64,000 bases of DNA from Dasania marina DSM 21967 (GCF_000373485.1 NZ_KB891576.1:682001-746000), one strand, 5' to 3'; positions 1 through 9,630 are shown, numbered from the stretch's first letter. Made by a program: numbers and translations. Notes: a model not told the origin generated them from the sequence alone.

Positions 1-809
1 GGCACTATGGCGTACTTGCTGGCCAGCTGATCCGCCGCCACATCCATAGCCGTGCCCACATATTCATCCAGCTGCGGTGCTTGGCCCTCTATCTCGCTGC
101 GCTCACCCTGATCGCTAAACTGCCAGCGGCCCAGCCACTCACCATTACTTAACGCGGTCATACGGCCTATTAGCAGGCTATCGGCTTTGTAACGCGCCGC
201 CGCGCGCTGGGCCGACCACAGGTTCATCTGCCACAGCTCGTCGGGGCTAATAGCGATAGTATCTTCTAAATCTAAGCTGGGCAGTTTAACCACCAAGCCA
301 CGGCGCGCCGCTTGCTGCTGTATAGCCTCGACGATGTTACCGTCGGCCGCACCAACAAAGCGCCTGCCCTCAGCACCATCTACTACCGCCCACACTAATA
401 TGGAGGGGCGATTAGCCGACCATATGGGCAGGCTTTCACTGCGCAGCAAGTCATCAATTAAACTGGCTTCAAATTCCATTTTAATCATCAGCTGCTCTTG
501 CTCGCCCTCCACCGTGGGCTGACGATAATAGCTAAAGCGCTTAAGAAAGCGCTCCGCCTGCCTGACTTTGGCTTTAACTTGGTCATTTTCCAGCACGCTA
601 TGATGGCCCGATATACGCACCAGCACGATGCTTAAGCCCTGCGACGCTGCCCGTAAGCGATCGCGGTAGGATTGCGAGTCCAGCGCTTGCTCTACGCTAT
701 ACAGGCCCCGCGCCACCTCAGCGCTATGGCCATAGGGCGTGATCAGGCACCACAGCACCAGCAACCATGCGCTAGATACCCTGTATTTACTGTGCTTTTT
801 TATCGTCAT
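1..809 (-). CDS. DUF2066 domain-containing protein, 3' end cut by window edge
   Basis: Reading the minus strand from an ATG at 809 gives an open frame to base 1 with no stop, so the gene runs off the left edge after about 269 codons. The N-terminus (MTIKKHSKYR, then a hydrophobic stretch ending near HSAEVARGLYSVE) looks like a signal peptide followed by the start of a periplasmic DUF2066 protein. DUF2066 genes of unknown function are commonly found next to purM in Pseudomonas-like genomes, and purM is divergent here with a 227-bp gap between them. The family assignment rests on this context and on the sequence pattern, not on a search. Confidence 0.75.
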   Translation of the reverse strand, partial: MTIKKHSKYRVSSAWLLVLWCLITPYGHSAEVARGLYSVEQALDSQSYRDRLRAASQGLSIVLVRISGHHSVLENDQVKAKVRQAERFLKRFSYYRQPTVEGEQEQLMIKMEFEASLIDDLLRSESLPIWSANRPSILVWAVVDGAEGRRFVGAADGNIVEAIQQQAARRGLVVKLPSLDLEDTIAISPDELWQMNLWSAQRAAARYKADSLLIGRMTALSNGEWLGRWQFSDQGERSEIEGQAPQLDEYVGTAMDVAADQLASKYAIV

Positions 810-1036
810 TACTCAAAGTCCATCGCTATAGCGCTGTTTATATACGCTAACAACTTAATTTATAAGCAGTTATTGTAACAAGAGTATCATTATTTCATTA
901 GCGAATTCACAGGCGTAAAGTCACAGAAAGTAAATATAGGAGTGCAGCCGCCATTTATCGGGGCAATTTAGTAGAGTGTGAGGGCAACATCCGCTAGAAT
1001 AGCGCCGCCCAAAAAACTCGCTGCGAGCCTATCTTC

Positions 1037-2092
1037 ATGACTGATCAAAATACCTCAAAACCTTCTCTTAGCTACAAAGATGCCGGTGTCGACATAGATG
1101 CAGGTAATGCTTTGATAGAACGTATTAAACACGTAGCTAAGCGCACCCGTCGCCCCGAAGTGATGGCCGGTTTAGGGGGCTTTGGCGCATTATGTGAAAT
1201 ACCCACGGGCTATAAAGAGCCGGTACTAGTCTCAGGCACCGACGGCGTAGGCACTAAACTGCGCCTAGCCATGGACCTAGGTATACATGACACCATAGGC
1301 ATAGATTTGGTGGCCATGTGTGTTAACGACTTAATTGTAGCCGGTGCCGAGCCGCTATTCTTTTTAGACTACTACGCCACCGGCAAGCTCAATATAGACA
1401 CCGCCGCTGCAGTAGTAGAAGGCATAGGCAAGGGTTGCGAACTTTCTGGCTGCTCCTTAGTCGGTGGCGAAACCGCCGAAATGCCCGGTATGTATGAAGG
1501 CGAAGATTACGACTTAGCGGGCTTCTGTGTCGGTGTCGCTGAAAAGTCTAAGTTAATTGATGGCAGCGCGGTTAAATCAGGCGATACCTTAATCGGCCTA
1601 GCCTCCTCGGGCGCGCACTCTAATGGCTACTCGCTAATACGCAAAATTATTGAAGTCAGCAACGCTGACTTATCTATGCCCTTAGGTGATCAATCACTGG
1701 GCATGGCGCTAATGGCCCCTACCCGCATCTATGTAAAATCGATATTGGCGCTAATGAAAAAATGCCCAGTACACGCCCTGTCCCATATTACCGGTGGCGG
1801 CTTATTAGAAAACATCCCCCGCGTACTACCTGCTAACTGCAAAGCGGTAATAGACACCCAAAGCTGGCAGCAGCCAGAGGTATTTGCTTGGTTACAAAGC
1901 AATGGCAACGTAGACAGCGTAGAAATGTACCGCACCTTTAACTGCGGTGTAGGCATGGTAATTAGCGTGGACAACGCCGATGCGCAATTAGCGCTAGAGT
2001 TCTTATCAGAACAGGGCGAAGAAGCTTGGATTATTGGCCATGTTGCCGAAGCCAATGACGGCGAAGAGCAGGTAGAACTACAAGGCCTGTAA
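1037..2092 (+). CDS. purM: Phosphoribosylformylglycinamidine cyclo-ligase (AIR synthase)
   Basis: PurM closes FGAM to aminoimidazole ribonucleotide with ATP, the fifth step of cytosolic de novo purine synthesis. The 351-residue length is typical. Hallmarks visible are the [10 protein letters not shown] nucleotide/substrate loop near residues 70-80, the VNDL and [10 protein letters not shown] motifs of the PurM/SelD fold, [11 protein letters not shown] near 150-160 and the HITGGG motif in the C-terminal half. The ATG is the first in a long clean frame; only a weak ribosome-binding site is seen upstream. purN begins 8 nt after its stop, so the two should be co-transcribed, followed by the DUF3108 gene that overlaps purN. 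Confidence 0.97.
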   Translation: MTDQNTSKPSLSYKDAGVDIDAGNALIERIKHVAKRTRRPEVMAGLGGFGALCEIPTGYKEPVLVSGTDGVGTKLRLAMDLGIHDTIGIDLVAMCVNDLIVAGAEPLFFLDYYATGKLNIDTAAAVVEGIGKGCELSGCSLVGGETAEMPGMYEGEDYDLAGFCVGVAEKSKLIDGSAVKSGDTLIGLASSGAHSNGYSLIRKIIEVSNADLSMPLGDQSLGMALMAPTRIYVKSILALMKKCPVHALSHITGGGLLENIPRVLPANCKAVIDTQSWQQPEVFAWLQSNGNVDSVEMYRTFNCGVGMVISVDNADAQLALEFLSEQGEEAWIIGHVAEANDGEEQVELQGL

Positions 2093-2100
2093 AACGCAAC

Positions 2101-2790
2101 ATGACTGACACCAACATTACCCCCAACACTACCCCCAACCCTCAAGGCCAGCGCCGCAAGCTAGTCATTTTAATTTCTGGCAGCGGCTCTAACCTGCAAT
2201 CGTTTATTGATGCCAGCAACAATGGCCAGCTCAATGCCAGCATAGAGGCGGTTATTTGTAATCGCCCTAATGCCCTAGGTTTAGAGCGTGCCGCCAAGGC
2301 AGGCATACCCGCCATACTGTTAGACCACACCCAGTTTGACGGCCGCGAGAGTTTTGATGCGGCATTAATTCAACGCATAGACAGCTACCAGCCCGACTTG
2401 GTGATACTGGCCGGCTTTATGCGAATTTTAACCCCCGGCTTTGTGCAACGTTACTTGGGCCGCCTGCTAAACATACATCCTTCACTACTACCCAAGTACC
2501 CTGGCCTCAACACGCACCAACGCGCGATTGATGCCGGCGATGCCGAAGCCGGTGCCACGGTGCACTTTGTAACCGAAGAGTTAGATGGCGGCCCCGCTAT
2601 CGTACAAGCGCGCATCGCCATTACCGCGCAGGACGATGCCAGCAGCTTGGCGCAACGTATTTTGGCCCACGAACATCGTATTTACCCGCTGGCCGCCCAG
2701 TGGTTTTTAGAAGGGCGCTTAAAACTTGCCGATAACTACGCTATGCTGGATCAAACACCTTTGAGTGCCAGTGGATATGCCTACTCTTAA
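2101..2790 (+). CDS. purN: Phosphoribosylglycinamide formyltransferase (GART)
   Basis: PurN transfers a formyl group from 10-formyl-THF to GAR in purine synthesis. The start of the Rossmann-like domain is visible as LVILISGSGSNLQSF, and the catalytic Asn-His-Asp set is present as NIHPSLLP and, later, ELDGGPAIVQ. The 229 residues include a short N-terminal extension rich in Thr, Asn and Pro before the conserved start. This tail is common in the family and a downstream start cannot be excluded. It sits 8 nt after purM, and its last 14 nt overlap the next gene, which indicates translational coupling. Confidence 0.96.
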   Translation: MTDTNITPNTTPNPQGQRRKLVILISGSGSNLQSFIDASNNGQLNASIEAVICNRPNALGLERAAKAGIPAILLDHTQFDGRESFDAALIQRIDSYQPDLVILAGFMRILTPGFVQRYLGRLLNIHPSLLPKYPGLNTHQRAIDAGDAEAGATVHFVTEELDGGPAIVQARIAITAQDDASSLAQRILAHEHRIYPLAAQWFLEGRLKLADNYAMLDQTPLSASGYAYS

Positions 2791-3535
2791 TTTCCGCAAA
2801 ACCTTGCCGTATCGCGCCCTAGCGGCAGCGGCCTGTAGCTTTATCATCAGCCTTGCTACCTTCAGCCTCCCCACGCTTGCGGCCAAAAACCCAATTGCAC
2901 CCTATCAGGCCAACTATTTGGCTTATAGCAAAGGCTTTACCCTCAAATTAGAACGCCAGCTCGAACAACAGGCTGGCGACCAATGGCAGCTCAGCAATAT
3001 CACCCAGGTGTTGTTTAGTCAGATTAAAGAACGCAGCACCTTTACCCTTAGCGACGGTAAGCTGCAGCCACTCAGCTACCAATACGACAATCCCTTAAGC
3101 CGCAAAAAAAATTCCTCACTGCAATTTGACCCCACCGCTAACACCGTGCAAGAGCTAACGTCAAAAAGCGCACCCTTAATTTTGGCAACAGCCAGTTACG
3201 ACCAGCTTAGTTTTCAAATGCAATTGCGTTTAGACTTCATCAACCAAGCCGAGCCTTTTACTAAAAAAAGTTATCAACTGGTTGATGGTGACGACCTAAA
3301 ACACTATCAGGTAGAAGTACTAGTGGAGGAAACGATTAACATCGCTGCCGGTAGTTTTAAGGCGATTAAACTCAAGCAATATCGCCCCGGCAAAGATAAA
3401 TACACGCTGATATGGTTAGCCAAAGATTGGCAGTATTTTATTTTACGCTTACAGCGTTTTAAAGAAGGCAGTAGTGACAGCAATATAGAATTGCAAAATG
3501 CCATAATCGACGGCAAACCTATATCGTCTATTTAA
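2777..3535 (+). CDS. DUF3108 domain-containing protein, exported
   Basis: This is a DUF3108 family protein of unknown function, often found directly after purN in Pseudomonas relatives. The frame opens at GTG 2765, but the first ATG at 2777 gives a better N-terminus: a short basic start, a hydrophobic core (residues about 15-35) and an Ala-rich cleavage region near LPTLAAKN, so the protein is predicted periplasmic. The mature part of about 220 residues is beta-rich, beginning PYQANYLAYSKGF, as in this family. It overlaps the purN stop by 14 nt and closes the purM-purN unit. Confidence 0.85.
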   Translation: MPTLNFRKTLPYRALAAAACSFIISLATFSLPTLAAKNPIAPYQANYLAYSKGFTLKLERQLEQQAGDQWQLSNITQVLFSQIKERSTFTLSDGKLQPLSYQYDNPLSRKKNSSLQFDPTANTVQELTSKSAPLILATASYDQLSFQMQLRLDFINQAEPFTKKSYQLVDGDDLKHYQVEVLVEETINIAAGSFKAIKLKQYRPGKDKYTLIWLAKDWQYFILRLQRFKEGSSDSNIELQNAIIDGKPISSI

Positions 3536-3586
3536 TTAGAGTTAATAAACGTAAAGTAAACTACAGCGCCGCCACTACTGCCAAAG

Positions 3587-3604
3587 ACCTACTCGCAAGT
3601 AGGT
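3587..3604. terminator. Short hairpin between convergent genes
   Basis: A 6-bp perfect stem (ACCTAC/GTAGGT, 6-nt loop TCGCAA) lies between the stop of the DUF3108 gene and that of the convergent deacetylase gene. There is no clear T-run, so its role as a terminator is only suggested by position. Confidence 0.3.
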
Positions 3605-3605
3605 A

Positions 3606-4646
3606 TCAACCCATACTCTCCTGAAACGCCAACAACACATTGGCGGTATTCACCCCCAAATCCTCTACGGCATAACCGCCTTCAAACACAAACAAAGTAG
3701 GCAACTGCATAGACTCTATAAGCACGCCCATTTCACTAAAGTTTTCTGATTTGAGCTTAAAGGATGAGATAGGGTCATGTTCAAAGGTATCCAAACCCAA
3801 AGAGATTAACAGCACATCGCAATCAAAATCTTTAATCGCTGCCATGCAACGCTGTAAGGCTTCGCGGTATACCGGCCAATCGGTAGTGTGCAGGGTTAGC
3901 GGTATATTTAAGTTATAGCCTTCGCCATCACCTTGGCCTATCTCGTCGCTATGACCGCTAAAATAAGGGTATTCGTAATTGGGGTCGCCGTGTATAGAGG
4001 CCACAAAAACATCGTTTCTATTATAAAAAATACTTTGGGTACCATTGCCGTGGTGATAATCCACATCCAGTATCGCTACTTTTTCATAGCCTTGATCGCG
4101 AAAATACTGCGCGGCCACCGCCACGTTATTTACATAGCAATAACCACCCATTTGATCGGCGGAGGCGTGATGGCCGGGGGGGCGGCACAAAGAAAAAGCC
4201 GTGCGCTCGCCGCTGCAAATAATCTCTGCGCCAGTAAGGGCAACATTGGCTGAACTTTTAATGGCCTGCCAAGAGCCTGCCGATAGGCCTACCGCTAAAT
4301 CAAAAGCGTAATAACCTAACTGGCCTTTAATATGGGCCGGCACTTTATGCCTAAAGTCATGCATAGGGAAAGCTTCCGGCACCGCATCATTGGCGCTGCC
4401 AAATTCAGCTTCCCACGCGGGCCAGCAGTTTTCTAAAAACTGTATATAGCCTGGCGTATGCACTTTGGTAATAGGCGTTAAGCCATAATCCTTGGGGGCC
4501 AATACTTCACCCAGCTGCTGTTTCACCACCTGCTCTAACACCATATCGGCGCGCGAGGGTTTTTCAAAACAAGGGGTGGGCTCACCGCCCGACATTTCAT
4601 AACGCAAGGCATGCAAGCGTTGATCGTCTGAATAAACAATTTTCAT
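3606..4646 (-). CDS. Histone deacetylase-family amidohydrolase (acetylpolyamine-deacetylase type)
   Basis: This is a zinc-dependent arginase/HDAC-fold enzyme that removes acetyl groups from small amines or lysine. The 346-residue length and the start KIVYSDDQRLH resemble bacterial acetylpolyamine amidohydrolases. Visible motifs are RPPGHHA with the paired catalytic His (near residue 155), YCYVNN, then LDVDYHHGNGTQ carrying Asp and His zinc ligands, and SLGLDTFEHDP with the third ligand Asp. A C-terminal EGGY carries the catalytic Tyr. It lies 57 nt downstream of the NhaC-type permease on the same strand, which suggests joint expression. The real substrate is not shown by the sequence. Confidence 0.88.
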   Translation of the reverse strand: MKIVYSDDQRLHALRYEMSGGEPTPCFEKPSRADMVLEQVVKQQLGEVLAPKDYGLTPITKVHTPGYIQFLENCWPAWEAEFGSANDAVPEAFPMHDFRHKVPAHIKGQLGYYAFDLAVGLSAGSWQAIKSSANVALTGAEIICSGERTAFSLCRPPGHHASADQMGGYCYVNNVAVAAQYFRDQGYEKVAILDVDYHHGNGTQSIFYNRNDVFVASIHGDPNYEYPYFSGHSDEIGQGDGEGYNLNIPLTLHTTDWPVYREALQRCMAAIKDFDCDVLLISLGLDTFEHDPISSFKLKSENFSEMGVLIESMQLPTLFVFEGGYAVEDLGVNTANVLLAFQESMG

Positions 4647-4703
4647 AATTACCTCTAATTGACTTCAGTATTCAGTAACAAGTGTGAGCAGGCTGTAAGC
4701 AAT

Positions 4704-6071
4704 TTACAGCCACGCGATTAATAGAAAACCCAGCGCCGTTATAGTGGCAGCGATTAGCGCATAGGGCAGTTGCGTTAAGGCGTGAGCCATGGGCGGGCAA
4801 CCACTGCCCTGTGCCGACAAGATAGTGGAGTCACTATAAAAACAGGCGTGACTACCAAAGGCACCCGCTGAAATAACCGCGCCTATCATTAAATGCACAT
4901 CCACCCCCATAGTATTGGCTAGCGGTATTACTACCGGCAGCGCTACCGCATACAGCCCCCAAAAAGTACCGGTGGCAAAAGCCACTAAAGACAACGACAC
5001 AAAGGTAATTAAGGGCAGCAACAGAGGATTCACCCAAGAGGTAGCGACATCTATCACATACGGGGTTAGCTGCAGCTGATCGTTCACGTCTTTTAATACA
5101 AACGACATGATCAAAATGGCGATCACTTCCACCATAGATTTCATACCCGTTAAACTGTGTTCGAATATGTCGTGCAAACGCATTAGTCCTTGCGCGCTAT
5201 ACATCACAATAATCAGCACCAAGGTAGCGAAAGCCCCTTTTAAAATATCGACATCAAACAACCAGGTGAAGCCAATTAACGCCAGCATGGGGACCACAAA
5301 ATTAAACACCCGGCCCTGGTCACTCAGCTTATCGTCATCGGCATCGACATCCTCAACAAAACCCAGCGGCACGGTTTGACCCTGCGCTGCTCGTGCCTGC
5401 GCCTTACGCATACCGCCTATTAAAGGCAGCTTACCGCTAGCCAGCAAAGGAGGCATCAGCAAGGCCACCCAGGCATATAACATATAGGGTATGGCGCTAA
5501 TATAAGCGCGCATACCCTCACCCACAGCGGCAACATGATTAGATTCCAACAAACCCGATACATAAATCGCCCAGGTTGAAAAAGGCAATAAAATACAGAC
5601 CGGTGCGGCGGTGGTATCCACCACATAGGCCAGCATTTCTCTAGACACTTTTAATTTATCGGTAACCTTTTTCATGGCCGAGCCTACCGCTAGAGCATTG
5701 AGGTAGTCATCAATAAAAATTAATAAGCCCAATCCCCACGTCGCCATTAAGGCCTGCGGACCGGTTTTGATATATCGGGTTAAAGAGCCGGCAAAGGCGG
5801 AAGCACTACCCGACTTAACCAATAGCGTAATTATGCTGCCAAACATGGCCACGGTTAGTACTATCCAGCCTACCGTTTCATTACTGATAGACTGTAAAAC
5901 AGCGTTTAAAAAACCAGACATAAATAAATGCTGTTGCAGCATTATAAAGCCCACTAGCGCGCCTATAATTAAGGCCTCTAGTGCTCGCTTTAATACTATT
6001 GCAGTGATTAACACCACCAGCGTGGGGATTAGACTTTCTATACCAGGCTCTAACATAGACAACGAACTCAC
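4704..6071 (-). CDS. NhaC-family Na+/H+ antiporter-like permease
   Basis: This is a 455-residue inner-membrane protein with about eleven or twelve hydrophobic segments, starting near residue 12 (LIPTLVVLITAIVLKRALEA). The pattern LLIFIDDYLNALAVGSAMKK near residue 115 and FATGTFWGLYAVALPVVIPL near 365 match the NhaC superfamily, which includes Na+/H+ antiporters and amino-acid or polyamine-type exchangers. A hydrophilic loop near residues 225-250 (DVDADDDKLSDQ) separates the halves. Its neighbours are a TonB receptor upstream and a deacetylase downstream, so uptake of a small solute is as plausible as sodium export. Confidence 0.85.
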   Translation of the reverse strand: MSSLSMLEPGIESLIPTLVVLITAIVLKRALEALIIGALVGFIMLQQHLFMSGFLNAVLQSISNETVGWIVLTVAMFGSIITLLVKSGSASAFAGSLTRYIKTGPQALMATWGLGLLIFIDDYLNALAVGSAMKKVTDKLKVSREMLAYVVDTTAAPVCILLPFSTWAIYVSGLLESNHVAAVGEGMRAYISAIPYMLYAWVALLMPPLLASGKLPLIGGMRKAQARAAQGQTVPLGFVEDVDADDDKLSDQGRVFNFVVPMLALIGFTWLFDVDILKGAFATLVLIIVMYSAQGLMRLHDIFEHSLTGMKSMVEVIAILIMSFVLKDVNDQLQLTPYVIDVATSWVNPLLLPLITFVSLSLVAFATGTFWGLYAVALPVVIPLANTMGVDVHLMIGAVISAGAFGSHACFYSDSTILSAQGSGCPPMAHALTQLPYALIAATITALGFLLIAWL

Positions 6072-6085
6072 AGAAAATTAATGTT

Positions 6086-6121
6086 AATAGGCGCTAAACA
6101 GCCATGTGTTTAGCGCCTATT
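6086..6121. terminator. Perfect 15-bp hairpin between TonB receptor and permease genes
   Basis: The arms 6086-6100 and 6107-6121 pair perfectly over 15 bp around a 6-nt loop. In the leftward direction the stem is followed by an AT-rich stretch with only a weak T-run. It may end or reduce transcription from the receptor gene into the permease gene, or protect the 3' end of the receptor mRNA. Confidence 0.6.
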
Positions 6122-6150
6122 AAGCATACCGCTTAGCTAGGCTTGTCGCC

Positions 6151-8478
6151 TTACCACTTATAGGTAAAGGACGCGCCATAGGTTCTTGGTGTGCTGGGGT
6201 TATAAGCCACCAAGGACTCTAGCGTATCGGGGAACATTTCTGTGACATATTCTTTGTCCGCTAAGTTTTTAACCCATAGTGCCACTTCCCAGTCGCCTAC
6301 CTCGGGCCGTAAACTCACCCGCGCGTTGGCTAACCAAAAACCTTCTTGGCTGGCTGCTTCGGTGTTTTGCACGGTAAAGTAAGTATCATCCTGATAATTA
6401 AAATCCGTTTGCCAAGCAGTGATATAACCTTCCGCCAAGGCCCACTCATAACGCAGCAAACCATTAAACATCCATTCGGCAGCATTGGCGGTAGTGTTGC
6501 CCGCTAGAATACCGTTGGCCATTTGGTCGGCGGTTACTTTTTTAATTTCAGCATCGGTATAAGAGGCGCCGGCACGTATATCTAATCCATCCAGCGGCCG
6601 CCACCACAACTCTAACTCGGCACCGTAAATGTCGGTTTCGGGTATATTACTGACGTTAAACACACCGCTGGCATCTAATACAAAAGCTTGTAAATCTTGA
6701 TAATCGTAATAGAACACGCCACCGTTTAATTGCAGGGTGTTATCCATTAGCGTGCCTTTAAAACCGATTTCATAATCGATTAAGGTTTCTATCTCGTAAG
6801 GGATCAACTCAGCATCAGAAGAGGTCCAGGTACCATTGTAACCACCACTTTTAAAGCCGCGGCTGACAAAACCATATACCAGCCAGTCATCATTGGGTTT
6901 GTAATCTATGCCTAGCTTCCAGGTCATTTCATTGGCGGTAGTTTCATTATCAGTAGCCGTCGATAGCTGGCGATTTTCTAGCGGCACGCCAAATAATAAA
7001 TCGTCAAAGTCGGCGTCGGTAACATCAATAAGATAAGTACCACCATCAAAAGTAATTTCCTCAGCGGTGTAACGCGCATCGGCAATTAACGACCAACTAT
7101 CCGCAATATGCCATTCGGTATGGCCAAACATCGCGTAAGTGGTAGTTTCTTGCACAAAGTCCACCAGCTTGCTGTGAAACCAGGTGTCGGCGTAATCGTA
7201 AGTGTCTTTGGTATCGACTTTATCGGCACCGTAGTAAACACCTGCCACCCAATTGTAATGATCACTGTCGCCTGACAAGCGCAGCTCTTGGGAAAACACA
7301 TCAGTCACTGAGGTATAGGTTTGATCGGCACTAATAGCGGCGGTGCCATCAAACTCTTCCTGCAAGATACGATCAGAATATAGGTAACCGGTAACCGAGG
7401 TTAGGGTGACCTCATCGGCTTCGTAATTAACATTAAGCATCGCGCTGTAAAGATCGTGGTGATAAACCGGCTCTAAACTGAATTCGCCTTCATATAAATC
7501 GCCGTCGCCACTGTGGCCAGTGCTGGTGACACAACGGCCCAGTTCATTTTGCGCCTGCAGTTCTTTACGGCTCATGTCTTCCGAGCAGGCATTACTGCCG
7601 GCAAAGCCGGTAGAATTACCCGCGCCATAGGCCTCGTCGCGGCCAAAGGCATTGCCTGGCACCCAATCAACGCCAGCATTGGTTTGTGGATCAGAGGCAT
7701 CGGCAATACCGAAACTGGCCCAAGGGGTGTTGCCGCTGCGATCTTTCACCGCCTCTAGCACTAAGTGGGTGGTCAGTGCCGAGTTGGCATCCCATAACAG
7801 GCTACCTCGGCCGGCCCACATTTCTACTTCGCCCAGCTCATTGCCGGTGGCATTGTTCTTATAAAAACCATCGCGGTTTTTGCTGGTAAAGGCAAAACGC
7901 CCCGCCACGGTATCGCTAAGCGGGCCGTTAATATAACCGTCAGTTTCTACTAAATTTTTATTACCCAGCTGTAAGGTAAACTCACCACCGGCCTCCATGC
8001 TGGGTTTAGCTGAGAACAGGCTCATGGCACCGGCGGTGCTGTTACGGCCAAACAAAGTGCCCTGCGGCCCTTTTAAAACCTCTATGCGCTCTATATCGTA
8101 CATGGGTAGTGACATTAGGCTGGTATAGGCCAGATTCACCTCATTCATATACATGCCCACGGGCTGAGCAGCATTAGTAACAAACAGCGATTGGCCGACA
8201 TTGCGTATGCTGATGTAGGGGTTGGCTACGCCTATACCGTTTTTAATAAACAAACCCGGTGTTTGTGCGGCAACATCGATGGGTTGCTCCATACCTAAAT
8301 CTTTAATCGATTCACTACCAAAGGCGGTAATCGCTATACTGACGTCCTGCGCGCTTTGTTGACGCTTTTGCGCAGTCACCATAACTTCTTCAAGCTGATA
8401 GGCCCCGGCATTCAGTGCCGCACTGCTCATTATTGCTACGGCTATGCTCTTTAAGGCCAGTGTTTTGTGTTGGTACAT
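6151..8478 (-). CDS. TonB-dependent outer-membrane receptor
   Basis: This 775-residue receptor imports a ligand through the outer membrane using TonB energy. A signal peptide (residues 1-26, ending NAGAYQ) is followed by a TonB box, LEEVMVTAQKRQQ, then the plug domain with EVLKGPQGTLFGRNSTAG near residue 135, and a beta-barrel that ends in an aromatic residue (FTYKW), as needed for BAM-dependent insertion. The start is supported by a GGGGAG ribosome site 6 nt upstream. It is of the class common in marine Gammaproteobacteria for hydrophobic or aromatic substrates; no iron box was recognised. A LuxR-type regulator is divergent 200 bp away. Confidence 0.93.
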   Translation of the reverse strand: MYQHKTLALKSIAVAIMSSAALNAGAYQLEEVMVTAQKRQQSAQDVSIAITAFGSESIKDLGMEQPIDVAAQTPGLFIKNGIGVANPYISIRNVGQSLFVTNAAQPVGMYMNEVNLAYTSLMSLPMYDIERIEVLKGPQGTLFGRNSTAGAMSLFSAKPSMEAGGEFTLQLGNKNLVETDGYINGPLSDTVAGRFAFTSKNRDGFYKNNATGNELGEVEMWAGRGSLLWDANSALTTHLVLEAVKDRSGNTPWASFGIADASDPQTNAGVDWVPGNAFGRDEAYGAGNSTGFAGSNACSEDMSRKELQAQNELGRCVTSTGHSGDGDLYEGEFSLEPVYHHDLYSAMLNVNYEADEVTLTSVTGYLYSDRILQEEFDGTAAISADQTYTSVTDVFSQELRLSGDSDHYNWVAGVYYGADKVDTKDTYDYADTWFHSKLVDFVQETTTYAMFGHTEWHIADSWSLIADARYTAEEITFDGGTYLIDVTDADFDDLLFGVPLENRQLSTATDNETTANEMTWKLGIDYKPNDDWLVYGFVSRGFKSGGYNGTWTSSDAELIPYEIETLIDYEIGFKGTLMDNTLQLNGGVFYYDYQDLQAFVLDASGVFNVSNIPETDIYGAELELWWRPLDGLDIRAGASYTDAEIKKVTADQMANGILAGNTTANAAEWMFNGLLRYEWALAEGYITAWQTDFNYQDDTYFTVQNTEAASQEGFWLANARVSLRPEVGDWEVALWVKNLADKEYVTEMFPDTLESLVAYNPSTPRTYGASFTYKW

Positions 8479-8680
8479 AGGTGCTCCCCATTATTATTGT
8501 GCTAGAGTATTCGCATGAAATACGACTATCATGTCGACCAAAAGCCTATGGCTCCCGACGGTGCCTAGAAGACCACAAGCAACAGGTATTGCCTATAACG
8601 TCGCGGGGGTATTTGTGAGCGATAGGCAAAGAATAAAAATGATAGTGAGATGGATAATGAGATAGATAGAGAGGTAGGTT

Positions 8681-9493
8681 TTGAGTGGTACGCTTTTACT
8701 AAATTCGGCAGAATGGCACCAGCAACTGGCCTTGCTGGTTGATAAAATCGGCAGCGATGATTTTGTATTGCAGCTTTCTGCGGCTATATGCAGTATTACG
8801 CAATACAATCATATTGCTGTTTACACCTTATCCACTAAAGAAGTACCTACCGTGCTGTTTCACAACCTGCCCGAGCAATGGGCTAAACCTACCTTCCCCA
8901 GTTATTGTGAAGGCGCCTATTTGCTAGATCCCATAGCCCAGTTTTGTTTTAACGACGCCCCTTCAGGCGCTTATCATCTAAAAGACTTGGCCCCCGATCA
9001 CTTTAAGCAAAGCGAATATTTTAAGCGCTATTACAAAAACATAGGCCTGCGTGATGAGAGCGTGCTGCTGTTAAAATTAAAACCCGATTATTATATCGCC
9101 CATTCTATAGGCCATCGCTTTAGTAGCTTGGGAAGAATGAATAAACGCGAGCAACAGCGGCTACACTATGCAACGCCGACGCTGCTGGCCATTTGCCGGC
9201 AGCATTGGAGTTCGGTATTAAATAATGAAAAAGTAGACGATAGCAGTGCAAAAAATATTGCCGCCGCCTTTCACCAATTTGGCGCTGAGGTATTAACCAG
9301 CAGGGAACAGGAAATAGTACGTGAAGTGTTAAAGGGGCATTCCAATAAATCGATAGCCGAAAATTTATATATTAGTTTTGAAACCGTTAAAGTGCATCGC
9401 AAACACATTAATAATAAACTGGGCACATCCTCTCACGCGCAATTATTTAGCAGCTTTATCAGCTACCTCACCAATAGTTTGGACCAAGCCTAA
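8681..9493 (+). CDS. LuxR-type HTH transcriptional regulator
   Basis: This is a 270-residue regulator with a C-terminal LuxR/FixJ helix-turn-helix: LTSREQEIVREVLKGHSNK then SFETVKVHRKHINNKL (about residues 204-255). The N-terminal 190 residues form an uncharacterised sensor-like domain that I cannot assign to the acyl-homoserine-lactone-binding family. The start is a TTG with GAGG six bases upstream; no ATG lies near the N-terminus. It is divergent from the TonB receptor gene, so it probably controls that receptor and the genes after it. Confidence 0.88.
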   Translation: MSGTLLLNSAEWHQQLALLVDKIGSDDFVLQLSAAICSITQYNHIAVYTLSTKEVPTVLFHNLPEQWAKPTFPSYCEGAYLLDPIAQFCFNDAPSGAYHLKDLAPDHFKQSEYFKRYYKNIGLRDESVLLLKLKPDYYIAHSIGHRFSSLGRMNKREQQRLHYATPTLLAICRQHWSSVLNNEKVDDSSAKNIAAAFHQFGAEVLTSREQEIVREVLKGHSNKSIAENLYISFETVKVHRKHINNKLGTSSHAQLFSSFISYLTNSLDQA

Positions 9494-9501
9494 GAGCTAG
9501 C

Positions 9502-9521
9502 AAGCCATTAAGGCTTTTTTT
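9502..9521 (+). terminator. Possible rho-independent terminator after the LuxR-type gene
   Basis: A 5-bp stem AAGCC/GGCTT with a 5-nt loop is followed by a run of T. It lies 9 nt after the stop of the regulator and overlaps the 3' end of the convergent small gene. The stem is short, so the call is tentative. Confidence 0.45.
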
Positions 9522-9630
9522 GTACATCATCTTTGATGTGTTTATAGGCGAAACGCCCTACATACACCAACATTACAAAGCATAAAACGACAATAATTAT
9601 ACCGGCCACTACTGCATCATCTATATACAT
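9508..9630 (-). CDS. Small single-span membrane protein, 40 residues
   Basis: The frame starts with two adjacent ATGs (9633 and 9630). The second is better spaced from a GGGGA ribosome site, giving 40 residues. It begins MYIDDAVVAG, then has one strongly hydrophobic span (about residues 6-26) and a charged tail, YKHIKDDVQKKP. The acidic start, single span and basic C-terminal tail are typical of real small inner-membrane proteins. It fills an otherwise empty interval between the LuxR-type gene and the DUF3301 gene. No function can be given. Confidence 0.65.
   Translation of the reverse strand: MYIDDAVVAGIIIVVLCFVMLVYVGRFAYKHIKDDVQKKP

Noticed and set aside
334-878. Plus-strand frames at the left end
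   Set aside because: They lie antisense to the DUF2066 gene, which has a signal peptide and a continuous frame.
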